Below, one piece after another: positions 7,046 to 15,620 of a stretch of DNA of 40,178 nucleotides (positions are counted from its first letter, which is position 1; every line of letters begins with the position of its first letter). The DNA is taken from assembly GCA_015232865.1 (NCBI GenBank), contig JADFYU010000027.1, forward strand, positions 1-40,178, written 5' to 3'. Source of the DNA: Magnetococcales bacterium. Lineage in GTDB: Bacteria > Pseudomonadota > Magnetococcia > Magnetococcales > UBA8363. The position numbers and the translations under genes were made by a program. The notes under the pieces are model-generated. The model was not told where the DNA came from. It searched no databases and saw only the letters and a list, made by a program, of their open reading frames with translations.

Positions 7046-9631
7046 TTAGAAAATTGCCGCCAGCCGCTTGCGCTGCTGGGTATGTTGAAAGAAACTGTTT
7101 GAAAGCGTGGTGGAGTAGAGCGGCAGCAGTGTACTGACATGGTTGAGAAGATTCTCCAGGTTGGGCCTGCTGGACTTGTCGCGTGTGAGAACAGCCAGGT
7201 GTTCTGGGTTTGCCAAACGCAAAGCAGAAAGCGCCTCCAAGGTAATGCGCCCTTCCGGTGAGCGGTGCGGGGGCAGATGACGGGAACGTGGCAGGTGTGC
7301 CGCATGCTCATCCAACGCTTGGATCTGGAAGGCCAAAGAGCGCGGGTTTGTCTCATCCAGCAGAATCAAGTCCAATACGGGCCGCGCATCCAAACGGGAA
7401 CGATACCGACGGCGAAAGGTGATCAACCCTTCCGTTATGGTCAACAAATTTTCAAAAATGGCATTTTCATGCTGGGCATGAATATTTTTGACCAACGTTC
7501 CATCCACCAGACCCGTGGTGAATATGGCCCGTTCCAACCGACGTCCAGAGTTGAGAAAACGCCATCCCTGTCCCTGGGTCATGCTCTCAATGGTTTGGCC
7601 TGAGAAGACCATGAGCAGCGTAACAACCGAGTCCACCTCCCGACGCAACAGGACCAGGTTGGGTTTCGAGGCGCTTTGCAACCCCTCCAGCCTCTTGATG
7701 ATCTCCTGAATCACATGCCACGTATCGACGCTAAACCGCTCTTTGACCATCTGGGCCGAATAGACCAGGGATTCCAAGGTGGCCCAGAGGGAGTTGGACC
7801 GCTTGCCATCCAGAACCGCAGCCATCAACTCTTCCTCTGGAGAGGCCAAAAACCTTTCCGCCTCTTTTCCGATGAATCCGGGAGCGGAACCGGTAATTCG
7901 GGAAAAAACGATCAAGAGTGTTTTCAGACAGTACCGGCGCTGATCATCGGGAAGCCCGCTCTCCTCGTGCCAGAGAAGAAGGATCACCCGAATCAGACGA
8001 ATGGAATATTCCGCCCGTTCGGCATAGCGTCCGATCCAGAAGAGATTTTCAGCCACCCGGCTCGGCAACTCACCCAGCAGTGGCGCCTCTTCGATCGGCC
8101 TCAGAGAACGAACACGGGGTTTGAGCGGAGCCGGTTCATTTGAGAGAATCCAGACCCCTTTGCTGATATTATAGCTATCGGCGGATTCTTTGTCCCGAGC
8201 AGAAAAACGTGCCAAACCGCCAGGCAAGACCTCCATGTGTTCACTGTTGGCGGTAATGAAGGTTCTCACCACCATGGCTTTTGGTTCGATCCGACCGGTG
8301 CTGAGGATGGGAGCCGTTCCCGGTGAAAACCGTTGCTGTCCCACATATCGTGCGGGGTTGCGATGTATTTGTTCCACAAGCTTTTCTTGAGCGCTTTTAT
8401 CCAACTCCGAGCCACACACCACCGGCTCATTGGGGGAGCACCCCAGAGGCTTGATGACCAGTTCTTCCAAATGTTCCAGGACATAACGGCGCTGATCCGG
8501 CTCACCACACCACCAGGTTGGGAGGGAAGGAAGGAGCAACTCCTCCCCTAAAAGAGTCCGGCATAGATTCGGCAGAAAGGGGGTCAGGCCCTGATTCTCC
8601 AACATCCCGGTCCCTAGAGGGTTGGCCATGGCCAAACTGCCTCGGCGAAGGGAATGCATCAGACCGGCCACGCCGTGGCGGCACTCTCCAAACAGTTCCA
8701 GCGGATCACATTCGGTATCGGCTATCCGGCGCAGAATGACGTCAACCGGTCGCAAGCCGTCCAGGGTCTTGAGGGTCAAGCGTCCGTTGCGTACCGTCAA
8801 GTCATCCCCTTGGGCGAGGGTCAGGCCCAGATAGTTGGCCAGAAAGACCTGCTCGAAATGGGTATCCTGGGCTCCGCCATCCGCCATCATGACAATGTGG
8901 GGATCTTCTTGATTGCTGGAGGCCAGAGATTCCAGATTGCTTCGCAACGAGCTGAAAAAAGGCAGCAGACGGCGGACGTTCAATGTTTTGAAAAAATCAG
9001 GAACCACCCGAGTAAGAATCATCCGGTTTTCCAAGACGTACCCAGATCCTGAAGGGGTATTGAAATGGTCGGCCATGACGATAAAGCCCCCGTCGGAGCG
9101 TCGCGCCAGATCAACAGCACAAAAAGTAAGCGTACTGTTTTCCTTTGAATTCAGTCCACTCCACGAAGGGTTCCAGGCCGGATGATGAAAAAAGAGATCG
9201 GCCGGCAACAGACCGCTGCGCAACAGCTTTTCCGGTCCGGTCAGGTCAGCCAGAATCATACCATGCAATCTGACACGCTGTTGAAGTCCCTGCTCCAGTT
9301 GTGACCACTCCCGGTTATTGATCAAAAAAGGGAGCAGATCCAACTGCCAGGATCTTTTGGTGTTACCGGCACTGCCGTAAAGATTGTGGGTAACGCCGGA
9401 CTCCCTCAGCAATCGCTGACATTCAATCCGACGCAGCTCCAGCTGTTCCGGGCCCATCCCCTCCAGGTGGGACATGATTTCCAGCCACTCAGAGCGAACA
9501 GCTCCGTCGCGAGTAAACAGTTCATCCCAATTTCCAGAGAGGTCATATCCCTTCAGCAGAGCGTTCAGGGAAGAGCTTTCGCCTATATTCAAGTTGGGCG
9601 TCATAAGGAATGCGCTCTGGTTGCGGCACAC
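7046..9631 (-). CDS. Fused circularly permuted ATP-grasp / alpha-E protein
   Basis: Fusion protein of about 861 residues. Residues 1 to about 515 are a circularly permuted ATP-grasp domain (YGSAGNTKRSWQLDLLPF, TPSGSGYVLENRMI, RYVLEHLEELVIKP). From S524 (SRVAENLFWIGRYAERAE) to the end is an alpha-E domain aligning with the start of the stand-alone alpha-E protein of this operon. The acidic LEDN motif of the stand-alone enzyme reads MADH here, and the glycine loop SGGYGM is replaced by a non-glycine segment, so catalysis may differ. It is the first gene of the operon. The start is uncertain: GTG at 9631, or ATG at 9604, neither with a clear ribosome binding site. Function beyond the family is unknown. 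Confidence 0.9.
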   Translation of the reverse strand: MCRNQSAFLMTPNLNIGESSSLNALLKGYDLSGNWDELFTRDGAVRSEWLEIMSHLEGMGPEQLELRRIECQRLLRESGVTHNLYGSAGNTKRSWQLDLLPFLINNREWSQLEQGLQQRVRLHGMILADLTGPEKLLRSGLLPADLFFHHPAWNPSWSGLNSKENSTLTFCAVDLARRSDGGFIVMADHFNTPSGSGYVLENRMILTRVVPDFFKTLNVRRLLPFFSSLRSNLESLASSNQEDPHIVMMADGGAQDTHFEQVFLANYLGLTLAQGDDLTVRNGRLTLKTLDGLRPVDVILRRIADTECDPLELFGECRHGVAGLMHSLRRGSLAMANPLGTGMLENQGLTPFLPNLCRTLLGEELLLPSLPTWWCGEPDQRRYVLEHLEELVIKPLGCSPNEPVVCGSELDKSAQEKLVEQIHRNPARYVGQQRFSPGTAPILSTGRIEPKAMVVRTFITANSEHMEVLPGGLARFSARDKESADSYNISKGVWILSNEPAPLKPRVRSLRPIEEAPLLGELPSRVAENLFWIGRYAERAEYSIRLIRVILLLWHEESGLPDDQRRYCLKTLLIVFSRITGSAPGFIGKEAERFLASPEEELMAAVLDGKRSNSLWATLESLVYSAQMVKERFSVDTWHVIQEIIKRLEGLQSASKPNLVLLRREVDSVVTLLMVFSGQTIESMTQGQGWRFLNSGRRLERAIFTTGLVDGTLVKNIHAQHENAIFENLLTITEGLITFRRRYRSRLDARPVLDLILLDETNPRSLAFQIQALDEHAAHLPRSRHLPPHRSPEGRITLEALSALRLANPEHLAVLTRDKSSRPNLENLLNHVSTLLPLYSTTLSNSFFQHTQQRKRLAAIF

Positions 9632-9845
9632 ACTTTCATGAGAAGAAATCCGATGGGATCTGGTCGATTACAAGCGAGCCACACGCTGAGGGATTCTCCC
9701 GGTTTTTTTGGTTTCAAATATCTATTTTTCATAAAATAATATCACCCGATACCTGCTTTTTTGAAAGAAGTCAATCCGCGACAACACCCGATGTCAACAT
9801 CTCAATGGGACTCTCCTCTCCGATGGAACGCGACATCACAAACTC
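9632..9845. other. Leader region of the ATP-grasp/transglutaminase operon
   Basis: This AT-rich 214-nt gap lies upstream of the five-gene operon and downstream of the DUF21 gene, and should hold the operon promoter. On the minus strand there are two TTGAC[A/T] hexamers (near 9770 and 9793) but neither has a good -10 box at 16-18 nt. I see no clear terminator for the DUF21 gene. Confidence 0.35.
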
Positions 9846-10877
9846 TCAACTCTTTTGAACCTGAGTGACCCCACGCATCAAGCGACCCAGTATGTCCGCT
9901 CCGGTAATCACGCGCTTTTTTTCGCCCCAAAGAAGGATGATATCCTGATCGATGACATCATCCCCATCGCGCTCAGGAACCACCTTTAATCGAAGCAAGA
10001 CTTTGCCCAGGGGCATGGCGCCATCCCGAACCACAATGGGCCGATGACAGAAGCGGGACGGATCGAGAGGAATGCCTTGAAACAGAATTTCGGAGATAAA
10101 ATCCGGTGCGTTCAAAACCAACAGAGGGTTATCTTGCTGATCGGTAAAAATAACCCATTTTCGACGTGACACATGAATCTTTTCAATCAAAGGGTCAGTT
10201 GAGGTCGGCTGATACTCAGGAAAAACAGGTTTTCCATTCTGAACAGGTATGGCAATAACGCTCGCCGGATCAACCCGCTCCCCCTCCTCGCTGACGCTCA
10301 GATCATCCAGGCTCAGGAAATTCATGGCCCCCATGCCCTCCAGTCGATCAATTTCACTCTCTTCGGCCTCCAGGTGCCGTTGAATAATCTGCCGAAGTCC
10401 GCGCTCCTTGAAAAAGTTGATGGACTCTTTTCCCAGCCAGCGATCCAGCATCCAGGCACACGGCTTGGCAACCGGATAGAGCAATATCCGATAGAAGCGC
10501 AGAAGAGGTGACATCAGCGCGCCCATGCGGATGGCATGCCGGGAAAAATAAGCCTGGGGAATGATCTCACCGATGAAGGTAATAACCACCGTGGAAAACA
10601 GAAAGGCGCTCATCCCGGCCAATACCGAGTTGGAGAGCAGGGTCAGCAGAACGTTGATTCCGACATTCCCCCACAAAATGGTCGAGAGCAAAAGGTTGGC
10701 ATCCTGACGAAGATCAAGAATTTTCCCCGCATCGCTGTTTCCCGTGGAAAGTTCCACCTCCAGTCTTAACCGGCTGATGCCAAACATGGCAAGATTCAGC
10801 CCTGAAAAAGTGGCGGACTGGGTAATGCAGAAAACAATTCCCAACCAAATCAGCGTTTCAGTTCCAGCTGTTTCCAT
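9846..10877 (-). CDS. DUF21/CNNM-type membrane protein with CBS-like region
   Basis: Protein of 343 residues. The N-terminal 150 or so residues form a DUF21 (CNNM/CorC-type) transmembrane domain with several hydrophobic helices and the family-typical segment GEIIPQAYFSRHA. The rest matches the position of a divergent cytoplasmic CBS-like module (PASVIAIPVQNGKP to RRKWVIFTDQQDNPLLV). Relatives take part in magnesium or other divalent cation transport or resistance; the ion here is unknown. It ends at about 343 residues with no separate CorC_HlyC C-terminal domain that I can recognise, so it is shorter than the usual 420-440-residue proteins. ATG at 10877 follows AGGGGG by 5 nt. It is preceded on the same strand by an antiporter gene 105 nt away. 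Confidence 0.82.
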   Translation of the reverse strand: METAGTETLIWLGIVFCITQSATFSGLNLAMFGISRLRLEVELSTGNSDAGKILDLRQDANLLLSTILWGNVGINVLLTLLSNSVLAGMSAFLFSTVVITFIGEIIPQAYFSRHAIRMGALMSPLLRFYRILLYPVAKPCAWMLDRWLGKESINFFKERGLRQIIQRHLEAEESEIDRLEGMGAMNFLSLDDLSVSEEGERVDPASVIAIPVQNGKPVFPEYQPTSTDPLIEKIHVSRRKWVIFTDQQDNPLLVLNAPDFISEILFQGIPLDPSRFCHRPIVVRDGAMPLGKVLLRLKVVPERDGDDVIDQDIILLWGEKKRVITGADILGRLMRGVTQVQKS

Positions 10878-10982
10878 GATTCCCCCTGGTGGTTTGATTC
10901 ATTCCGGCCTGATATCCCTCCATTTGGTCGTTGTCCGCAAGGCAACACGTCCAATAACGGAATGTTGGTTGAACAGTCCACT

Positions 10983-12731
10983 CTAATCGTCATTTATTGA
11001 AACGACACCGGTGTCAAATAAATTTTCGGTTGTGATTTTACACTGTTGGATTCGATTGGTGCGAACATCCTCCAGGCTGGCCATTATCTCTTCCGGTGAT
11101 GCGTCAAAGATGGTCAGCACTTTTTTACACAAGGCGACAGAAGCCTCCAATTGCATGGCGACCACATGGTTGGCACCCAGTGCCTCCAGCTCACTCACCT
11201 CACTCAAAAACGAAGCCCGCACGACAATGGGCAACTCGGGACGCAAATGTCGGGCCGCAACAACGATTTTTCTGGCAGAAGCCGCATCCGGTACGGTAAT
11301 CAAAAGGGCTTTGGCCGCCATGATTCCGGCCTGTTTGAGCACACTCTCCTGACTGGCCTCGCCAAACTGGATTCGGACCCCGGCCAATCGCTGCCGACGG
11401 ACTGTTTCCGGGTTGGTCTCCAACACCAGATATTCCTGGCCTCGGCATCGGATCAGTTGAACCGCAGTGTGGCCATTTTCTCCAAACCCGACAACCAGAA
11501 GATGGTCCTTGAGAGGTTTTTGTTTCTCGGAAGCCAGGTCATGGCCAACAGCCAAACGCTGGAATAAAGGGAAAAGGGCCAACCACCTGCCGGACCGACC
11601 GGAATAGGCAACCATCATGGGAGCCAGGGCCATGGTCATGACCGAGACCGCCAGAAAAAATTGATAGGCCGTTTGGGACAACAACCCTTCCGAAAGCCCG
11701 GACTTTGCCAAAATGAATGAAAACTCACCAATCTGGGCCAAACAGACACCAACACCGACCGAAGCGGCAAAACCGGCACCGGAAAGAAAAGCCGCTCCCC
11801 CGGCCAGCAAAGCCTTGAGCAAAAGGATGGAGAGGGTCGCAACCAACACCCAGGGCAGATTCGTCCAGAGAAACCCGGCATCCAAAAGCATACCGACGGA
11901 GACAAAAAACAGGCTGGTAAAGATATCACGAAAAGGGAGAATGGTGGCAAAGGCCTGATGGCCATACTCTGATTCCGATATGATCAAACCGGCGAGAAAG
12001 GCTCCCAACGCCAGAGAAAGACCAGCCAACGCAGTCAGCCAGGCGATACCAAGCCCCAGAACGATGATGCTCAGCAAAAACAGTTCCGGGTCTCTTTTGC
12101 CCACGATGCGAAACAGGATGGCCGGTATCAATCGGCGGGCACCAAACCAAAGCGTCAGGCCGATCGCTGCAAATTTCAGCAGAAAAAAACCCATCTCCAG
12201 CAGAGGATTTTCCGCCTTTCCCGCCAACAGGGGAATCAGCAGCAACATGGGAACGACGATCAAATCCTGGAAAATGAGGATACCAACCGAGGCACCACCG
12301 TGAGTAGAACCGACTTCACCCCGCTCCTGGAGAATTTTCAAGACGATGGCTGTACTGCTCAACGTGACAAGAAATCCCAGAAAAAGCGCTTGATTAGCAG
12401 AAAACCCCACCATCCAGGCAACCCCCCCTCCCAAGACCACAGTCAATCCGACCTGCAGCCCACCGCCCAAGAAAACCGCCCGTTTCATCTCGATCAGTTT
12501 CTCAAGGGATAGCTCCAAACCAATGGTGAAGAGCAAAAGCATGACACCGATTTCAGCCAGCAGCTCCACCTCCTTGACCGATGAAACAAAAGAAAAACCG
12601 TGGGGGCCGGCCAGTGCACCGGTGATCAGGAAACCCAGGATCGGGGCGATTCGAAACCGGTGACAAATATAGACAACCACCACCGAAAGCGAAAAAACCA
12701 CCAATAATTCGACTAAGATACCATCATGCAC
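10983..12731 (-). CDS. CPA2-family cation:proton antiporter with TrkA-N domain (KefB/YbaL-like)
   Basis: Protein of 582 residues. Residues 1 to about 385 are a polytopic Na+/H+-exchanger domain of the CPA2 family (hydrophobic helices, GFLITGALAGPHG near the start, LTLSSTAIVLKILQERGE in the core). From about residue 405 there is a Rossmann-type TrkA-N (RCK/KTN) domain with the dinucleotide motif VVGFGENGH. Such proteins exchange K+ or Na+ for protons across the inner membrane and are gated by nucleotide binding. The chosen start is GTG at 12731 because AAGGA lies 7 nt upstream. It stands between the MFS gene (54 nt upstream) and the DUF21 gene on the same strand, possibly one transcript. Confidence 0.9.
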   Translation of the reverse strand: MHDGILVELLVVFSLSVVVVYICHRFRIAPILGFLITGALAGPHGFSFVSSVKEVELLAEIGVMLLLFTIGLELSLEKLIEMKRAVFLGGGLQVGLTVVLGGGVAWMVGFSANQALFLGFLVTLSSTAIVLKILQERGEVGSTHGGASVGILIFQDLIVVPMLLLIPLLAGKAENPLLEMGFFLLKFAAIGLTLWFGARRLIPAILFRIVGKRDPELFLLSIIVLGLGIAWLTALAGLSLALGAFLAGLIISESEYGHQAFATILPFRDIFTSLFFVSVGMLLDAGFLWTNLPWVLVATLSILLLKALLAGGAAFLSGAGFAASVGVGVCLAQIGEFSFILAKSGLSEGLLSQTAYQFFLAVSVMTMALAPMMVAYSGRSGRWLALFPLFQRLAVGHDLASEKQKPLKDHLLVVGFGENGHTAVQLIRCRGQEYLVLETNPETVRRQRLAGVRIQFGEASQESVLKQAGIMAAKALLITVPDAASARKIVVAARHLRPELPIVVRASFLSEVSELEALGANHVVAMQLEASVALCKKVLTIFDASPEEIMASLEDVRTNRIQQCKITTENLFDTGVVSINDD

Positions 12732-12785
12732 GATGCTTTTCCTTTAATCATATCCAGATTGGCTTGAATGTCCGCTCTGCGGCTT

Positions 12786-14312
12786 TCAGGGAAGGCTCTC
12801 CCTCGAATGGGCCGGGTCCATTCGGGAAGGTTGGGTTATTGTGTTTGCTGAAGCCAGTTTTCCGAAGGGAAAAAGTGCGAGAACCCGAAGCCCGGCAACA
12901 TTGGAAACACTCTGAACCGCTCGACGAACCTCCAGTTGGAACGCCTTCAAGGCAACCCCTTTTTCCACCGATCCGCTCTCTTGAACGGAAAGCAGACGGT
13001 GTAGAGCATATAGACCAAAAACAAAAGCAAGAATAAACAGAAAATCCAACCCACGCACATCCAGGGCATGAGCCTGCCAACGGGAAATGCCAGCCGTCGT
13101 CGCCCACTGCATGTCCATGCTCAGAATTTCACCATCCAGAACAGTAGCCAGAACCCCTGCCAGGATTGGACTTAAAGTCGCGGCCAGCCCGGAAATCATT
13201 CCGTTGACCGCCAGATAACTGGTCGAACGCCCTTTGGGGGCCAGTTTCAGAGCAATATTCCCACTGGCCAGGGCAACGCCAGCCGTGGAAATGCCGGTTA
13301 GTACATGGATCAGGGCCAGCAAGGGCAGAGTCAAGGCGTAGGAGTCCGGCATCGAGGTAAAAGGCCAGATCAGCAGCGAGAGGATAAAGATGGGACCAGA
13401 CTCCATCAACACCGATCGATTGCTGAAACGGTCCGCCAATCGTCCCCATAAATTCAGGGAGGCCATATTGGCCAACTGGCTCAGAACGGAAAAACCGATA
13501 ATCCAGCCCATGCTGATATCCAGACGTTTGAGCATATAGACGGTAAAAAAGGGAGCGGCCAGATTGACGGCAAATCCCCACGAGCCGAGAAAAATGAGCA
13601 ATTGTCTGAAATTTTTTTCTCGGAACGGCTCTCTGAGCAAGCGCATGAAATCGGCTGGCGGTGTTTCCAACATGCGCGGTTCCGGCGTTTTTGCCAGAAA
13701 AACCGCACCCGCCAGACCAAACAACCCGCCAATCGCCAGATAGAAGGCATAAATGGTTATTTCATCAAACCACCGTTTGCCGTAATCCACCCCCAAACCG
13801 GCGGCCAGACTGATGGCAGCCCCGACACCGACGGCAATAGCCATGCGACGCCCCATATAACGACCGAGAATCTCAGAGGGGACGAAATCCTGCATCCAAG
13901 AGGTCCAGGCCAAACCCGAGACCGTTCCCATGGCATAGTAGAGAGAGAGACAGAGCAGTAAAAGCGGGGCCTGAAGCGGTTCTGGAGCGATCCAAGGCAA
14001 CAAAGCGGCAGGAAACCAGAACATTCGGCTCCATAAAGAGGCGATGACCACGACCTTCCGGCGCTGACGCAAACGGTCTATCAAAAGGATGGCGGGAATT
14101 TGAAGAATCTGGGTGAGCGGACCCAATGCGGCGATGATTCCGATAACCAATGGCGACGCGCCCAGGTGAAGGGCAAAGGCCACCAGAAAAGCACCTCCAG
14201 CCAGAACCCCCATGACCTGGGTGCAGGCCCCATCAAAGAGGAGCATCCGCAGCCCCTTTTCCAGATCCTGTTCATCAATCGTCTCTTTTGGTGACAAATC
14301 AAACCAAGTCAT
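12786..14312 (-). CDS. Major facilitator superfamily transporter
   Basis: Inner-membrane protein of 508 residues with about 12 hydrophobic segments and MFS features: GGAFLVAFALHLGASPLVIG in the first helical pair, the loop LIDRLRQRRKVVV between helices 2 and 3, and LWGRLADRFSNRSVLMESGP in the second half. The C-terminal 80 residues extend beyond the last clear helix (end SRESLP). Substrate cannot be told. The ATG at 14312 has GGAAAA upstream and a strong promoter about 40 nt further up (14349-14377). A decayed paralogue lies on the opposite strand at 14957-15594. Confidence 0.88.
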   Translation of the reverse strand: MTWFDLSPKETIDEQDLEKGLRMLLFDGACTQVMGVLAGGAFLVAFALHLGASPLVIGIIAALGPLTQILQIPAILLIDRLRQRRKVVVIASLWSRMFWFPAALLPWIAPEPLQAPLLLLCLSLYYAMGTVSGLAWTSWMQDFVPSEILGRYMGRRMAIAVGVGAAISLAAGLGVDYGKRWFDEITIYAFYLAIGGLFGLAGAVFLAKTPEPRMLETPPADFMRLLREPFREKNFRQLLIFLGSWGFAVNLAAPFFTVYMLKRLDISMGWIIGFSVLSQLANMASLNLWGRLADRFSNRSVLMESGPIFILSLLIWPFTSMPDSYALTLPLLALIHVLTGISTAGVALASGNIALKLAPKGRSTSYLAVNGMISGLAATLSPILAGVLATVLDGEILSMDMQWATTAGISRWQAHALDVRGLDFLFILAFVFGLYALHRLLSVQESGSVEKGVALKAFQLEVRRAVQSVSNVAGLRVLALFPFGKLASANTITQPSRMDPAHSRESLP

Positions 14313-14348
14313 TCATTTTCCAGGCATTGCAGAATTTAAAAACAGTGG

Positions 14349-14377
14349 ATTATACTACTGATCGTCCAGATTGACAA
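14349..14377 (-). promoter_or_regulatory. Sigma-70 type promoter for the MFS gene
   Basis: On the minus strand the sequence reads TTGTCA (14377-14372), a 17-nt spacer, then TATAAT (14354-14349). This is five of six plus six of six consensus positions with ideal spacing. Transcription would start near 14342 and give a leader of about 30 nt before the ATG at 14312. It may also drive the antiporter and DUF21 genes that follow on the same strand. Confidence 0.75.
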
Positions 14378-14406
14378 ATCCGAACAATTTTTTACCTGGA
14401 TTCGAC

Positions 14407-14432
14407 AGTTGACGGCAATCAGGCAGTCAACT
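14407..14432. repeat. Inverted repeat AGTTGAC-N12-GTCAACT upstream of psiE-like gene
   Basis: The perfect 7-bp arms lie at 14407-14413 and 14426-14432, separated by 12 nt. The repeat ends 28 nt before the ATG of the PsiE-family gene, in the divergent intergenic region. It could be an operator for a dimeric regulator or a leader hairpin. No known consensus is matched with confidence. Confidence 0.45.
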
Positions 14433-14460
14433 CAAATCTCTTTTGGAAAACAGGAAAATA

Positions 14461-14907
14461 ATGTTTTTTTTCCGTCGAGATAATTTACTGCCCTATTTTT
14501 ATGGTGTAACCAACGCGGTCTTCGCTGTTATTCTGATTTTTCTCACCTTGGGTATTGCCATCGGTACGGGCAAACTGTTTCTGGGACTTGGATCGTTATT
14601 CCTGGATGGTGGAATCACCAAAAGCTACCAGACATTGATCTCCGATGTTCTCTCTTTGTTCATTCTCATCGAACTGTCCCGTTCACTCGTTGAATATTTT
14701 GAGCTTAAACGAATACGTTTGGTGTTTATCATCGATGCCGCCGTTGTTTTTGTCCTTCGGGAGATCATGATCAAGCTTTTCCAGGAAAAGATGCACACAC
14801 CGGAAATTTATGCTTTCAGCGTCTTGATCATTGCCCTGGGTTTAATCCGTACGGCATCCATCATGGTCTCTCCAACTCTAACTCAATCGACCCGCCAACC
14901 TAAATAG
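14461..14907 (+). CDS. Phosphate-starvation-inducible PsiE family protein
   Basis: Small inner-membrane protein of 148 residues with four hydrophobic segments and the PsiE-family pattern, including LISDVLSLFILIELSRSLVEYF and FIIDAAVVFVLREIMIKLF. The ATG at 14461 is chosen because AGGA stands 5 nt before it; an in-frame TTG at 14443 would add six residues without a better site. PsiE relatives are induced by phosphate starvation in E. coli but their function is unknown. No Pho box is obvious here; an inverted repeat lies just upstream. The gene is divergent from the MFS gene. Confidence 0.82.
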   Translation: MFFFRRDNLLPYFYGVTNAVFAVILIFLTLGIAIGTGKLFLGLGSLFLDGGITKSYQTLISDVLSLFILIELSRSLVEYFELKRIRLVFIIDAAVVFVLREIMIKLFQEKMHTPEIYAFSVLIIALGLIRTASIMVSPTLTQSTRQPK

Positions 14908-14956
14908 TTCCAACGCAAAAAATGATTGTCCAATATAAAACTCAGGAAATGTTGAC

Positions 14957-15594
14957 ATGGGCCTGCTTTCGCCACAACTGACGGTCTCACCCCACGAGCT
15001 TGACCGTGGAATGCGCATCATGCTCCTGGTCGACGGAGTAGCCAGTCAAATCATGGGAGTGGTGACGGGCGGGGCCTTTTTGGTCGCATTTGCCTTGCTG
15101 TTGGGAGCAACCCCCTTTCAAGTTGGCCTCATTGCGGCGTTGGCTCCCTTTTCTCAAATCGTCCAGATACCGACGATTTTTCTCATCCACCGCGTACGCC
15201 AACGCAAACGGCTGGCGGTGATGGGGGCCTTCTTCAGCCGGATGTTCTGTTTTTTTGCCGCTGCGCTTCCCTGGATTTTCCCGGGCATTACGGGTGCTTT
15301 GTCGGACCGATTCAACAATCGCTCGGTCCTCATGGAGTCCGGTCCGATTCTGGTCTAACCATGTTGATCTGGCCATTTACTGCCATGTCCAACAACCATC
15401 TATTGACCCTGCCCTTGCTTATCGCCATTCATGTGTTGAGCGGAATTTCATTGGCCGGAGTCAATCTATCTCTCAGCAACATAGCCATGAAACTGGCTCC
15501 ACAAGCTCAAGTAGATTCATGTTTGTCAATCCAATATCGATCTGTGTTAGACTGCTTTTTTAGAAAATTCTTGATCACGAATGGTAACCGTTAA
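14957..15594 (+). pseudogene. Decayed paralogue of the MFS transporter at 12786-14312
   Basis: The first 110 or so residues (14957 to about 15285) align closely with the start of the intact MFS protein (GGAFLVAFAL, LGAxP, RxRQRK, SRMF). The frame then jumps from LPWIFPG directly to LSDRFNNRSVLMESGP, which corresponds to residue 300 or so of the intact protein, so about 190 codons are missing. Just after this, 14 nt stand where the intact gene has 15 (between the GPI and LIW codons), shifting the frame and giving a stop at 15356-15358. The match resumes in another frame (15361 onward: LIWPFTAMSNN to NIAMKLAP) and breaks again near 15510. The C-terminal third is gone. A start with an AGGAA ribosome site is still present. 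It is a clear gene remnant. Confidence 0.9.
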
Positions 15595-15620
15595 TTGAAA
15601 TTTTGCGCAACAAGGAAAAC

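Noticed and set aside
9689..9708. GGGA-ttc-TCCC followed by seven T on the plus strand
   Set aside because: The stem is only 4 bp and no plus-strand gene lies upstream to be terminated.
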